From Celerinatantimonas diazotrophica (lineage in GTDB: Bacteria; Pseudomonadota; Gammaproteobacteria; Enterobacterales; Celerinatantimonadaceae), in the NCBI RefSeq assembly GCF_004339545.1, contig NZ_SMGD01000003.1:1-64000 (forward strand): a stretch of DNA of 64,000 nt, in the 5' to 3' direction. This document shows, in pieces, positions 19,207-27,920 of the stretch (its first letter is position 1; each line of letters begins with the position of its first letter). The notes below the pieces were generated by a model. The model did no database searches. It was given only the letters and a program-made list of their open reading frames with translations, and had not been told where the DNA came from. A program made the translations under genes and the position numbers.

Positions 19207-20211
19207 TTATTCATTATGTACAGACCAGTATTCAACCAAGCCACTAGAGCTGGCACTTATTACCTGTCCATTGTCATCGATTGTGGCATCATATACAACC
19301 GCACTGGCCGGTCGACGGTTAGTATTAAGACCAACTTTCCACTGTTCAAGTAATTGCCCACTCTTGATATCCCATAAACGGAGCCTACGATTCGCTGAAC
19401 CAGTGAGCAGCCACTGATCATGATGGACAAAGCGTGCTGAACTAAAAATTTCTTGGCGAGTGTGGATGGCTAGTTTACTTACGAGTTTGCCCTGCGGAAT
19501 GGTGAAGATCTTGGCCAGATTGTGGCTACCGGCCACAAAGATATATTTACCATCGGGAGTCATCGCGATCTGCGTGATCCGGCTATCCATATGGATTTTG
19601 GTGATGATTTGTGCACTTTGCGTATCCCATAAAATGGCATCCCCGCCATTGCCAGCGCTAAATGCATAACGTCCATTGGCTGATAATCGCACTACATTAA
19701 TGGCTTGGGTATGAGCTAAAAATTCTAAGCGGCGGCCGGTTTTTAGATTGATAAACAAAACTTTGCTATTTTCTAAACCGACGAGGACATTCTGACCATT
19801 AGCCGATATCGCAAGGTCGCGGATCACCGATTGGGCAATCGAATAAAAACCTAATGAATGTCCGGTATGCGTTGACCAAATGGCAAAATCGTGGCGTGAA
19901 GCCGTTACGGCATACTGATGACCTGGCGAAAATTTTACAAGAAAAACATTATTTTGCGATTGTTGTTGCCAGCGAAACTTGGCTTGAGCTTTGGGGGTTA
20001 GCTGCCAGAGCGTCACATCATTGTCGGCGCTTGACATTAAACTGAGAGAGCCATCACGGCTCAGAGCAGCATCAAATACGCCATTACTATCTTGTGTGAT
20101 AGTCTTAATTGCCTCTGTTTTAGGCGTGCAGCCGGCTAAAAGTGCTATGAGGAATAAAATAGCGCTGAAATAGCCGCGTCTTAAGTAAATTTGTGTGAAA
20201 TAAGTATTCAT
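19207..20211 (-). CDS. WD40-repeat lipoprotein
   Basis: 334 residues. A short hydrophobic leader ends in the lipobox LLAGC with Cys28, so it should be a lipid-anchored periplasmic protein. The rest is a series of WD40-like blades ending in ILWDTQS, LRLWDIKSG, FAIWSTHTG and the like, predicted to form a beta-propeller. WD40 proteins usually scaffold other proteins; no partner is known. It is transcribed with slyX, whose start touches its stop, and divergently from fkpA. Confidence 0.85.
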   Translation of the reverse strand: MNTYFTQIYLRRGYFSAILFLIALLAGCTPKTEAIKTITQDSNGVFDAALSRDGSLSLMSSADNDVTLWQLTPKAQAKFRWQQQSQNNVFLVKFSPGHQYAVTASRHDFAIWSTHTGHSLGFYSIAQSVIRDLAISANGQNVLVGLENSKVLFINLKTGRRLEFLAHTQAINVVRLSANGRYAFSAGNGGDAILWDTQSAQIITKIHMDSRITQIAMTPDGKYIFVAGSHNLAKIFTIPQGKLVSKLAIHTRQEIFSSARFVHHDQWLLTGSANRRLRLWDIKSGQLLEQWKVGLNTNRRPASAVVYDATIDDNGQVISASSSGLVEYWSVHNE

Positions 20212-20353
20212 ATCTTTCTACATAGGTTTATAGACGCTAGTATAGACGGCTGATTGACGAATCAGTAGATAAGTATATCGGCTAATGTGTATAGAAATGA
20301 AGCCATTCTATTGATTATTATTGGCAAAACTTAAGGTCTGGAGAGTTCATCTC

Positions 20354-21100
20354 ATGAAAAAATATTTAGCAGTATCGCTACTAGCCAGCTCGGTATTGTT
20401 TGCAACGGCTCAAGCGAGTGCTGCAACCGAGCATTTTAAAAACGAAGCACAAGAACAAGCGTATGCCGTGGGTGCTTCAATGGCTCGTTATTTGGATAAA
20501 TCACTGCAGCAGCAGGAAAAGATCGGTGTCAAACTAGATCGTAATCTGATCATCGAAGGTATGAAAGACGGCCTTCATGGCAAATCGAAGCTTTCTGATA
20601 AAGAAATTCAAACCGTTTTAACTGACATGAGTAAAGACTTGGCAGCGAAAGCGAAGAAAAAAGCGGCTGAGGAAGCAGCAAAAGCGAAAATTGAAGGCGC
20701 GAAGTTTCTTAAAGAGAATGCTAAAAAACCAGGTGTAAAAACAACCAAATCAGGGTTGCAGTATAAAGTTCTGAAAAAAGGAACGGGCCCGCAGCCAAAA
20801 CCTTCTGACATTGTTACAGTGAATTACAAAGGTTCTCTGATCGATGGTACTGTGTTTGATAGTTCTGCGAAGCATCATCAGCCTGCAACCTTTAAACTGG
20901 ATCAGGTGATTCCTGGTTGGACTGAAGGTGTACAATTGATGCATCAAGGCGGTAAATATCGTTTCTATATTCCAGCAAAACTGGCTTATGGTGACCATGC
21001 AACAGGTTCTATCCCTGGTAATTCGACATTGATTTTTGATGTTGATTTACTTAAGGTCAAAAAATCATCAAATTCAACCTCTGATAGCTCAACTAAATAA
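20354..21100 (+). CDS. fkpA: periplasmic FKBP-type peptidyl-prolyl isomerase
   Basis: 248 residues from the ATG at 20354 (GGAG 10 bases upstream); E. coli FkpA has 270. A signal peptide ends at about residue 23 (AQASA|A). The N-terminal helical dimerisation region (about 24-115, Lys/Ala rich) carries chaperone activity. The FKBP domain follows (about 130-238), with VTVNYKGSLIDGTVFDSS and VIPGWTEGVQLM. It folds envelope proteins. The C-terminal tail is Ser/Thr-rich. No convincing sigma-E promoter was seen upstream. Confidence 0.95.
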   Translation: MKKYLAVSLLASSVLFATAQASAATEHFKNEAQEQAYAVGASMARYLDKSLQQQEKIGVKLDRNLIIEGMKDGLHGKSKLSDKEIQTVLTDMSKDLAAKAKKKAAEEAAKAKIEGAKFLKENAKKPGVKTTKSGLQYKVLKKGTGPQPKPSDIVTVNYKGSLIDGTVFDSSAKHHQPATFKLDQVIPGWTEGVQLMHQGGKYRFYIPAKLAYGDHATGSIPGNSTLIFDVDLLKVKKSSNSTSDSSTK

Positions 21101-21110
21101 TCGAGAATCG

Positions 21111-21140
21111 AGGCGATCCTAATATAAGTTGGGATCGCTT
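21111..21140 (+). terminator. probable fkpA terminator
   Basis: AGGCGATCC (21111-21119) pairs with GGATCGCTT (21132-21140, with one G-U), 12-base loop, 10 bases after the fkpA stop. The T-run downstream is broken (TTAATTATTCTTT), so strength is uncertain. The convergent rsd ends 15 bases further on. Confidence 0.5.
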
Positions 21141-21154
21141 AATTATTCTTTAGT

Positions 21155-21628
21155 TTAAGGGTTTGTTTGAGCTTGCTCTGCAACAACATGTTGATAAAGC
21201 TCAGCGAGCAACTTATCTTCAATGGCAAAACGGTTTTCTAAACTTTCACCGATAATCCCTAATGTATCGATAAATTCATTGAGTTCGCTTAAGTCACTGA
21301 CTTCGACGTATTTGTCGTAAAAATCAACGATTATTTCTGTGGTGGGCGCAAGTTGTTGGATGTAGCCATGAACTCTTCGATAGTCTTGGCAATCTTCGAT
21401 TATCTGGTCAAAAACACCGAAGTGTCCGGTTGAAACGTAATCGACCAGATGGTGGCAGAAATGTTGGATCTGCTCTAGTTGTGGCAATTTCTGCATTGAT
21501 TTAGGTTGTTTTTGTCCGACCAACTGGCAATATTCAACGATTAGTTGGCTGCGCTCAGCAAGCCAGTTATCAATAACCTGACTAGCACCACCCCAACGTT
21601 GTTGGGCTTGGGCGACTCGTTTAAGCAT
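21155..21628 (-). CDS. rsd: regulator of sigma D (anti-sigma-70 factor)
   Basis: 157 residues (E. coli Rsd 158). All-helical Rsd/AlgQ fold. Rsd binds region 4 of sigma-70 in stationary phase and favours alternative sigma factors. Recognisable are VIDNWLAERSQLIVEYCQLVG near the N-terminus and ESLENRFAIEDKLLAEL near the C-terminus. An AGGTCAC sequence lies just before the ATG. It is divergent from nudC, the same arrangement as in the E. coli rsd-nudC-hemE-nfi-yjaG-hupA region. Confidence 0.93.
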   Translation of the reverse strand: MLKRVAQAQQRWGGASQVIDNWLAERSQLIVEYCQLVGQKQPKSMQKLPQLEQIQHFCHHLVDYVSTGHFGVFDQIIEDCQDYRRVHGYIQQLAPTTEIIVDFYDKYVEVSDLSELNEFIDTLGIIGESLENRFAIEDKLLAELYQHVVAEQAQTNP

Positions 21629-21739
21629 AGTGACCTCCGGCTTCTTTATAATACAGGGAGCTATCTTAATTTAACTGTGGCTGAATGAGCGGATTTGATC
21701 AAGTTATCCAGCGCTAAAGATCGAAAAATAAGGAGTTCT

Positions 21740-22564
21740 ATGTCTGCTTTCCATCCTCATCGTCAGTCGTTAGCCGGCTGGTGGTTTTTTACCTCGCAAG
21801 ATAAATTATTGTGTGTGCCTCAAGGCCAACGTATTCCGTTTGGCCAAATGGATGATCTGCCCGTGACTGAATCGTGGTTGACTCAAGCCGAGTATTTTAA
21901 TGATTACATGGGTGAGCCATGCTACCGGTTAGCATTAGATGGACCGATTGACCTAGGGTTAGGAGAGTGGGAGTCGCTTTATCAGTTGGTGAGTGAACTG
22001 AATGAGGATTTCTTGATGCTCGCTGGGCAAGCGATGCAACAGTCTCTGTTTTTAAAGACGCATCAGTTTTGTGGGCAGTGTGGCAAGCCGATGGAGCGTG
22101 TTGACTGGGAATTTGCAATGCAATGTAATCATTGTGGATTTCGTGCTTATCCACGAATTTCGCCGTGTATTATTGTCGCGATTCGTCGAGAAAATTCAAT
22201 TTTGTTGGCCTGTCATAAACGACATGCCAAAAAAGATAATCCCATTTACACTGCCGTAGCGGGATTCGTCGAAACAGGTGAAACCCTTGAACAGTGTGTC
22301 GTGCGTGAAGTATTTGAGGAAACTGGTATTAGGGTCGATAACATACGTTATGCAGGTAGCCAACCGTGGCCGTTTCCTCATTCTTTAATGATGGCATTTT
22401 TAGCCGACTATCGATCGGGTGAGATCAAAGTCCAACGTAGCGAGCTGATTGATGCCAACTGGTTTGAGATTACCAAACTACCGCTATTACCGAAGCCGGG
22501 GACGATCGCCCGTAAAATTATTGACACTTTAGTCGATGAAATTGCTGGATCTGTGCAGAGCTAA
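21740..22564 (+). CDS. nudC: NAD(+) diphosphatase / RNA-decapping Nudix hydrolase
   Basis: 274 residues (E. coli NudC 257). The ATG at 21740 has AAGGAG upstream. Zinc ligands are Cys111, Cys114, Cys129 and Cys132. The Nudix box runs from Gly175 to Ile197 (GFVETGETLEQ then REVFEETGI), followed by the SQPWPFP motif (207-213) that marks NADH pyrophosphatases. It cleaves NAD(H) and removes NAD caps from RNA. It is followed by hemE after 75 bases. Confidence 0.95.
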   Translation: MSAFHPHRQSLAGWWFFTSQDKLLCVPQGQRIPFGQMDDLPVTESWLTQAEYFNDYMGEPCYRLALDGPIDLGLGEWESLYQLVSELNEDFLMLAGQAMQQSLFLKTHQFCGQCGKPMERVDWEFAMQCNHCGFRAYPRISPCIIVAIRRENSILLACHKRHAKKDNPIYTAVAGFVETGETLEQCVVREVFEETGIRVDNIRYAGSQPWPFPHSLMMAFLADYRSGEIKVQRSELIDANWFEITKLPLLPKPGTIARKIIDTLVDEIAGSVQS

Positions 22565-22639
22565 TTCAGTGCATCACTATAGCCTTTATTGGCAAATCGC
22601 CATACAATGCCGACAGTTTGTGCCAGCTTCAGGAATATT

Positions 22640-23719
22640 ATGAGCAAGTTAAAAAATGACCGTTACTTAAGAGCATTACGCCGCGAAGAGGTCGATATGA
22701 CGCCGGTATGGATGATGCGTCAGGCTGGCCGATATCTGCCAGAATACCGTGAATTGCGTATGAAAGCGGGTGACTTCATGTCGGTTTGTCAAAGTCCTGA
22801 GCTGGCCTGTGAGGTGACACTGCAGCCACTGCGGCGGTTTGCTTTGGATGCAGCCATTCTTTTTTCTGATATTCTAACTATTCCTGATGCCATGGGACTG
22901 GGGCTCTATTTTGTGAAAGGCGAGGGGCCTCAGTTTGCTCATCCCATTCGCTCGTTAAGCGATGTTAAAGCGCTGTCAGTGCCAGACCCGCTTAAGTCAC
23001 TGGCTTATGTGCCAGCGGCGATTAAAACCATTGTCCGTGAATTAGATTCGCAAGTTCCGTTGATTGGTTTTTCTGGCAGCCCTTGGACATTGGCTACTTA
23101 TATGGTGGAGGGCGCGTCAAGCAAGCAGTTTAGTAAAATCAAAAAAATGCTCTTTAGTGACCCCGCAACATTGCATCTTTTGCTGGATAAATTAGCGCTG
23201 TCTGTCATTGACTATCTTAATGCGCAAATTGAGGCTGGGGTTGACTCTGTGATGATTTTCGACACTTGGGGTGGGGTATTAAGTGGCGATTGTTATAAAG
23301 AGTTTTCACTGGCATATATGCAAAAGATTGTCGAAGGGATCCACCATTCTGCTCATGGGCAACATATTCCGGTCACTCTGTTTACTAAAAACGGGGGACA
23401 ATGGCTGGAGTGGATTGCCGAAACGGGCTGTGATGCGATTGGGATTGACTGGACATGTGATATGGATGACGCGCGTCGCCGAGTTGGCGATAAAGTCGCT
23501 CTGCAGGGGAATATGGATCCGTCGATGTTGTACGCACCAGCAGATAAAATTGAGCGTGAAGTCCAGCGAATCCTTAATCAATATGGTCATGGTAGTGGCC
23601 ATGTCTTTAATCTGGGACATGGTATTCACCAGGATGTCCCTGCCGATCATGCTGGTGTTTTTGTGGATGCAGTTCACCAATATAGTCGGTCTTATCATCA
23701 AACTCCTATAAAGGAGTGA
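22640..23719 (+). CDS. hemE: uroporphyrinogen decarboxylase
   Basis: 359 residues (E. coli 354). Decarboxylates the four acetate side chains of uroporphyrinogen III to coproporphyrinogen III in haem synthesis. [13 protein letters not shown] (26-38) and [12 protein letters not shown] with the catalytic Asp77 are present, as are [13 protein letters not shown] and GNMDPSMLY. The start at 22640 with AGGAA fits the family; a longer reading from 22589 does not. Antisense open frames near the 3' end are shadows. Confidence 0.97.
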   Translation: MSKLKNDRYLRALRREEVDMTPVWMMRQAGRYLPEYRELRMKAGDFMSVCQSPELACEVTLQPLRRFALDAAILFSDILTIPDAMGLGLYFVKGEGPQFAHPIRSLSDVKALSVPDPLKSLAYVPAAIKTIVRELDSQVPLIGFSGSPWTLATYMVEGASSKQFSKIKKMLFSDPATLHLLLDKLALSVIDYLNAQIEAGVDSVMIFDTWGGVLSGDCYKEFSLAYMQKIVEGIHHSAHGQHIPVTLFTKNGGQWLEWIAETGCDAIGIDWTCDMDDARRRVGDKVALQGNMDPSMLYAPADKIEREVQRILNQYGHGSGHVFNLGHGIHQDVPADHAGVFVDAVHQYSRSYHQTPIKE

Positions 23720-23789
23720 ATCGCGGCCGTCGTCTCTCTTAGAGATAACAAGCGCTCTTTAAGTTAGTGTATTTGTTCTAAGGTTATTT

Positions 23790-24572
23790 ATGTTTTTGAT
23801 CTGTTTGGTGTTAGGTGCCGTTGCCGGCACACTCTCGGGATTATTTGGTCTGGGGGGAGGCGTCCTGATTGTGCCAGCTTTAGTGGTCATTTTTCACTGG
23901 GCGAATTTTCCTCCTGAGTTGTCCATCCATATGGCAATGGGAACATCGTTAGCGACCATTATTTTTACCGCAGCAAGTTCAACTTATAGCCATTACAAAC
24001 AAGGAAGTGTCGACTGGAAAATTGTTCGGCAATTGACCATAGGGATTATTATCGGTGCTTTCTCCGGAAGTTGGCTGGCGCATTTTATCGATGGTCGTTG
24101 GTTAGAGTGGGCTTTCGGGGTCTATTTAGTGTTGATCGCCTTAAAAATGTTATTTGCCCATCCGCAAATATCTAATCGGTCTATGCCTGCTGTGTGGGTT
24201 ACCAATTGCGTCGGTATCTTTATCGGATTTAAATCTGCTATTTTCGGTGTTGGGGGCGGCACCGTGACGGTACCGTTTTTAAATTATTTTGGTCAGTCAA
24301 TGAAACGAGCCGCTGGGATTTCAGCGGCCTGTGGATTACCGATCGCTATTAGCGGTACGCTCGGCTATCTCCTTGCAGGGAGCCAGAACGCAGTTTTACC
24401 CGCGTGGAGCGTTGGGTATGTGTATCTGCCCGCTTGGTTGGGGATTATCTTAACCAGCTCTGTTTTTGCTCGCTTTGGTGCAAAACTCTCTCATCGCTGG
24501 TCACAACAGCGTTTGCAGCGTCTATTTGCGATCTTGTTATTGGCCATTGCTATTAAAATATTTATGGCTTAA
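23790..24572 (+). CDS. TauE/SafE family sulfite/anion exporter
   Basis: 260 residues, strongly hydrophobic with about eight membrane segments. The family's internal duplication shows in two glycine loops, GLGGG (20-24) and GVGGG (153-157), each followed by a proline. Members export sulfite, sulfoacetate or related anions; the substrate cannot be told here. It lies 70 bases after hemE on the same strand and is not part of the E. coli version of this block. Confidence 0.87.
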   Translation: MFLICLVLGAVAGTLSGLFGLGGGVLIVPALVVIFHWANFPPELSIHMAMGTSLATIIFTAASSTYSHYKQGSVDWKIVRQLTIGIIIGAFSGSWLAHFIDGRWLEWAFGVYLVLIALKMLFAHPQISNRSMPAVWVTNCVGIFIGFKSAIFGVGGGTVTVPFLNYFGQSMKRAAGISAACGLPIAISGTLGYLLAGSQNAVLPAWSVGYVYLPAWLGIILTSSVFARFGAKLSHRWSQQRLQRLFAILLLAIAIKIFMA

Positions 24573-24608
24573 ATAATGCCCTTTACGTGGTGAGAAAGTA
24601 TTTAAGTC

Positions 24609-25451
24609 TTATGGGTGCCAGACGCGCAGGGCTTCTTTACGCAGTTTGTTTTTAGTTGCAGCACTTGCTCCCCATTTATAATCAATGGCGGCACCATCCC
24701 AAGTCCCATAAACTGGGTTTGGTAGTACAATGTATTTGGTTCCCCATTGTGGACGATATTGGTCTGCTAATTGCTGGCGTTGTTGCATGCTTTTGCCATC
24801 AAACTTATGACTGAAGTCACCTAAATTATCTCCCATGTAGAGAGCTACATCATAATGAGCGCGGATTTGGTCGCGTCGAGGCCCTTTATTACTGCTGGTG
24901 GTTTTCATGAGCAGGTGTGAGTTAACAACATCCGGGAATCCCAGCTGTTTAAGGTTTGTTAAGGTCGCCTGACGAACTTTCTCAGCACGATTAGTGACAT
25001 AGAATACCTGAACACCATTTTCACTGGCGAAATTTAAAAACGATAATGCTCCAGGGATTGCTTTCGCTTTGCTCTGTTTGACCCACTGTTGCCAGGTTTT
25101 ACTTGAATAGCCCTGATTTTTACCGATTAACCAAGCCTGATACGGCGAATTATTTAAAATGGTTTCATCAATGTCGACGACAACCGCCAAAGGTTTGTCA
25201 TGATCACTAGATAGCTCTTTTTTCAACTGATTCGTGGCAACATTAAATGCTTGGTAACACAGTGCGCGATATTCAGCTGAGCGTTGCATCCAGACTAAAG
25301 CTTGCATCTGTTGTTCGTTCAAATCTTTGGTTGAATAAGTCTGTGATGCACCGGGATGGGCGGACTGGGTCTGGCTATCAGTGGGGGATAATTGCGCACA
25401 TCCAGATAAAATTAGTGAACTGAAAGCGATAATTGAAAGCTGTTTGAGCAT
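24609..25451 (-). CDS. 5'-nucleotidase, lipoprotein e(P4) family (HAD acid phosphatase)
   Basis: 280 residues. Lipobox LSGC with Cys18 marks an outer-membrane lipoprotein. The HAD motif I is VVVDIDETIL (Asp93, Asp95), motif II is in VFYVTNRA, and the C-terminal MGDNLGDF carries the acidic motif. The Haemophilus homologue (hel) dephosphorylates nicotinamide mononucleotide and other nucleotides for uptake; a scavenging role here is inferred. It converges with the TauE gene, ending 37 bases from it. Confidence 0.9.
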   Translation of the reverse strand: MLKQLSIIAFSSLILSGCAQLSPTDSQTQSAHPGASQTYSTKDLNEQQMQALVWMQRSAEYRALCYQAFNVATNQLKKELSSDHDKPLAVVVDIDETILNNSPYQAWLIGKNQGYSSKTWQQWVKQSKAKAIPGALSFLNFASENGVQVFYVTNRAEKVRQATLTNLKQLGFPDVVNSHLLMKTTSSNKGPRRDQIRAHYDVALYMGDNLGDFSHKFDGKSMQQRQQLADQYRPQWGTKYIVLPNPVYGTWDGAAIDYKWGASAATKNKLRKEALRVWHP

Positions 25452-25581
25452 AAAAATATCCTAGAGATTATTCAATTTATCAGTATTGAATTACATGATA
25501 GCGCATTCGCCAGAGGAGAACAGTGCTAGATGTTGTAAATTTTTGCAGGTCTTATGCGATGCCTATGTAGGGATTTTCCCC

Positions 25582-25622
25582 AATTGAGTCAATTCAATAA
25601 GGTGCATATGCTTATTCCATGA
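25582..25622 (+). promoter_or_regulatory. palindrome and four-codon leader ORF before orphan gene
   Basis: AATTGA-G-TCAATT (25582-25594) is a perfect 13-base palindrome. It is followed by AAGG (25599-25602) and a mini-ORF ATG CTT ATT CCA TGA (25608-25622). The TGA overlaps the ATG of the next gene (25619) in the coupled ATGA form. The mini-ORF is better placed relative to the Shine-Dalgarno than the gene itself, so reinitiation after it may set the translation rate. A spurious frame is also possible. Confidence 0.4.
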
Positions 25623-26269
25623 GCAATGTAATGAAATCAGCTCAGGCTGAATCCCGTGTTGAAATTCCAGCCTGTCAACCAGTGCAGCTCATGCAAAAAA
25701 ATGCCAGTGAGCTTTGTTTGCAGTGGGATGGCTGGATGCTTAACGATGAAGACAAGTGTCTTAATACTTCTCAGTTTTTAGAGGAGGCTCAGTCGTGTGC
25801 CGAGAAAATGTTGCTTGAACATGTTGCTGGGCCGTTGTTAATTGTGATCGATGATGAGTTGCTCAGCGATAAATTTTGGTTTGAGCAGTTGCTCGATAGA
25901 CTGTTAAAAATTCATTTTTCTTGGCGTAATCTCATTGTACTTGTCAAAGATTGGCCCAGACATAATGATATTGCCAAAGCGAATCAGTCCATTTATTGGT
26001 TGCGCTCATGCCAGGTTCAAGTTTGGTTGCAAAGCTTGCATATGCCAAGTAGATCCCAGCTGGAATCAGTATTAGTGGATGCTGTCGTTGTAGATGCGTT
26101 TAGTCGTTATGATGATTGTTTGGCTAAGGCTGATATTCAGACCCATGTGGATGAATTATCAGACGATAATGCAACGGTGATTCTATTGAACCCACCCGCG
26201 TCTTTTTTGAACGATGATGATATATCGCCTTTATTGGGTGTGCTAACATCCAGTAACGATTCAAGATAA
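25619..26269 (+). CDS. unrecognised protein, possibly a degenerate EAL-like domain
   Basis: 216 residues; I do not recognise a named family. No signal peptide or membrane segment. The middle reads like the second half of an EAL domain: GPLLIVIDDELLSDKFWFEQLL (about 71-92) resembles the strand-helix where EAL proteins have an Asn ligand. LIVLVKDW (about 105-112) sits where the LEITE strand would be. QSIYWLRSCQVQVWL (about 122-136) followed by VDAVVVDAFSRY (about 154-165) resembles the later strands ending in IKIDRSF. The EAL motif and the usual acidic metal ligands are missing, so no catalysis is expected. The acidic C-terminus (SDDNATVILLNPPASFLNDDD) is unusual. Nfi follows after 15 bases, probably in the same operon. 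A start at 25631 is possible. Confidence 0.6.
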   Translation: MSNVMKSAQAESRVEIPACQPVQLMQKNASELCLQWDGWMLNDEDKCLNTSQFLEEAQSCAEKMLLEHVAGPLLIVIDDELLSDKFWFEQLLDRLLKIHFSWRNLIVLVKDWPRHNDIAKANQSIYWLRSCQVQVWLQSLHMPSRSQLESVLVDAVVVDAFSRYDDCLAKADIQTHVDELSDDNATVILLNPPASFLNDDDISPLLGVLTSSNDSR

Positions 26270-26284
26270 AAGATGGAGCCTCTC

Positions 26285-26992
26285 ATGGACTGGCAATGGC
26301 CTTTTTCAGTCCAGCAAGCTCGTGAATTTCAAACTCGAGCCGCATCCCAACTGCAGTTAACCCCTTTTCAACACCCCGTTCGCTGTATTGCGGGAGCTGA
26401 CATTGGTTTACCGAATAAGGGTTCCATGGTTCGAGCAGCAATTTGTACTTTTGATGCCAACTGCTTAACTCCGTTAGAACTTAGTATTGTCACTTTACCG
26501 AATACCATGCCATATATTCCTGGGTTGCTTGGTTTTCGAGAGGTTCCGGCGTTGGTTCGGGCTTATGAATTGTTAGAGAATAAACCTCAGTTGGTGTTGG
26601 TGGATGGCCAGGGGATTGCTCATCCGCGTCGCTTTGGTAATGCATCTCAGCTGGGGTGGCAACTTAATATCGCAACAATCGGCGTGGCCAAATCAAAATT
26701 AACCGGTGAGCACCAACCACTTGAAGCACCACCGGGCAGTGTCCAACCGCTTATCGATGAGAACCATATCGTTGGTTATGTATTGCGCTCAAAAGCACGT
26801 TGTAAGCCATTATACCTATCACCAGGCAATAGGGTCTCGACAGAGCAAAGTTTGTCTTTTGTTCGACAGTGTTTGGATGGCTATCGGTTACCAAAGCCGA
26901 CCCGTTGGGCTGATGCATTTGCCTCTAATCGACCATCGGCAGCTAAATTACTGAAATTGCTCTCACCGGACAAAGTCCACCAGATCACATAG
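26285..26992 (+). CDS. nfi: endonuclease V (deoxyinosine 3' endonuclease)
   Basis: 235 residues (E. coli 223). Nicks DNA one nucleotide 3' of deoxyinosine in repair of deaminated adenine. The ATG at 26285 has GGAG seven bases upstream and is preferred to one at 26273. Catalytic residues are Asp39 (AGADIG), Glu86 in the MPYIPGLLGFRE wedge (75-86) and Asp107 (VDGQGIAHPRR). The C-terminal GYRLPKPTRWADAFAS matches the family. Confidence 0.95.
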   Translation: MDWQWPFSVQQAREFQTRAASQLQLTPFQHPVRCIAGADIGLPNKGSMVRAAICTFDANCLTPLELSIVTLPNTMPYIPGLLGFREVPALVRAYELLENKPQLVLVDGQGIAHPRRFGNASQLGWQLNIATIGVAKSKLTGEHQPLEAPPGSVQPLIDENHIVGYVLRSKARCKPLYLSPGNRVSTEQSLSFVRQCLDGYRLPKPTRWADAFASNRPSAAKLLKLLSPDKVHQIT

Positions 26993-27335
26993 AGGTAGTT
27001 TATTGGTCGCAAGATGATAACGGGTCACTTCGAGTGAGATCGTTGGTCTGTGTTGATGAGGTTTGAATATTTTTAAGCATACAAAATGCTAACTGTCAGA
27101 TAATGTATAAGGAAATGTCGCTCTATCTCTCCTAATTTTGTCCTATAAGTGTGACATCCGTATACGAGTGATCGCATTCAGAGTGCTTGTGTTCCAACTT
27201 TTTTGGTTGCTTTTTAAACTTATTGTACCATCTTCAAGCAAATGATTTATTTTTAGCCTTTTTATGTATAATTTTACTGGTGATTTCACGACTTTCTTTT
27301 AAAATCACCTCTTCCATCAACCTAGGAGTTTATTG
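26993..27335. other. intergenic region between nfi and yjaG, with one inverted repeat
   Basis: 343 bases with no coding frame worth calling. A TATAAT at 27267-27272 could serve yjaG but lacks a good -35. GGTGATTT (27279-27286) pairs perfectly with AAATCACC (27302-27309), 15 bases apart, ending about 15 bases before the yjaG AGGAG. It could be an operator or an mRNA hairpin near the ribosome-binding site. Nothing else recognised. Confidence 0.5.
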
Positions 27336-27920
27336 ATGCTACCAGCTTCTTTTTTGACAAATCTAAAAAATTTGCCAAGAATGGCGCAACTGCTATTCTG
27401 TGCTTGTTTAGCACAGCGAATGATGCCAAATTATAAGTTGTTTGCTCAGGCTACTGGGTTTGCCAGTGATGATGCATTGGATAAATACATGGCGCTGTTT
27501 TGGGAGTATTTGGGGTATCCAAAAGCCCGTATTAATTTTGCCTTGCAGCGCGAGCAATTAGATCCGGTTATTCCAGAGGTAAAAAATTTTGATATTTATG
27601 GTGTATATCCGGCCCTAGATTGTTGTGTCGCACTAGAATTATTATTTAGTGTCGTCTTGACGTTTGATGGAGATGAGGCGGCACAGGCAAGTCAGTTATC
27701 GTTGAGTTCGGTGACGAATTTTTTGCAGATGCAAAATGATTTTGCTGATGATGAGGCGGTGTTCAAAGAGCCCTTAGCAGTAGAAGAGTTGGCATTTCAA
27801 AAACAATGTTATGATTTTGCTCTTAGTTTTCAGAGAAATCATGATTACATCAAACAGGTGAGAAAAGTAGCTCGACAAGAAGATGTCAGTAATCTGGGGA
27901 TCTGTTTGCGGGACGAATAA
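27336..27920 (+). CDS. yjaG: YjaG family protein (DUF416)
   Basis: 194 residues (E. coli YjaG 196). Function unknown. The conserved core FDIYGVYPALDCCVALELL (about residues 84-102), the N-terminal RMAQLLFCACLAQRMMPNY (about 15-33) and the C-terminal SNLGI identify it. The ATG at 27336 has AGGAG at 27324 and is preferred to the adjacent TTG. Sits between nfi and hupA as in E. coli. Confidence 0.9.
   Translation: MLPASFLTNLKNLPRMAQLLFCACLAQRMMPNYKLFAQATGFASDDALDKYMALFWEYLGYPKARINFALQREQLDPVIPEVKNFDIYGVYPALDCCVALELLFSVVLTFDGDEAAQASQLSLSSVTNFLQMQNDFADDEAVFKEPLAVEELAFQKQCYDFALSFQRNHDYIKQVRKVARQEDVSNLGICLRDE

Noticed and set aside
20212-20353. Sigma-E promoter upstream of fkpA
   Set aside because: GGCAAAACTT near 20322 loosely resembles the -35 box, but no matching -10 follows at the right distance before the start.
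23283-23711. 142-codon frame within hemE, plus an opposing 131-codon frame
   Set aside because: Both are shadows of hemE, whose conserved motifs fill the whole stretch.
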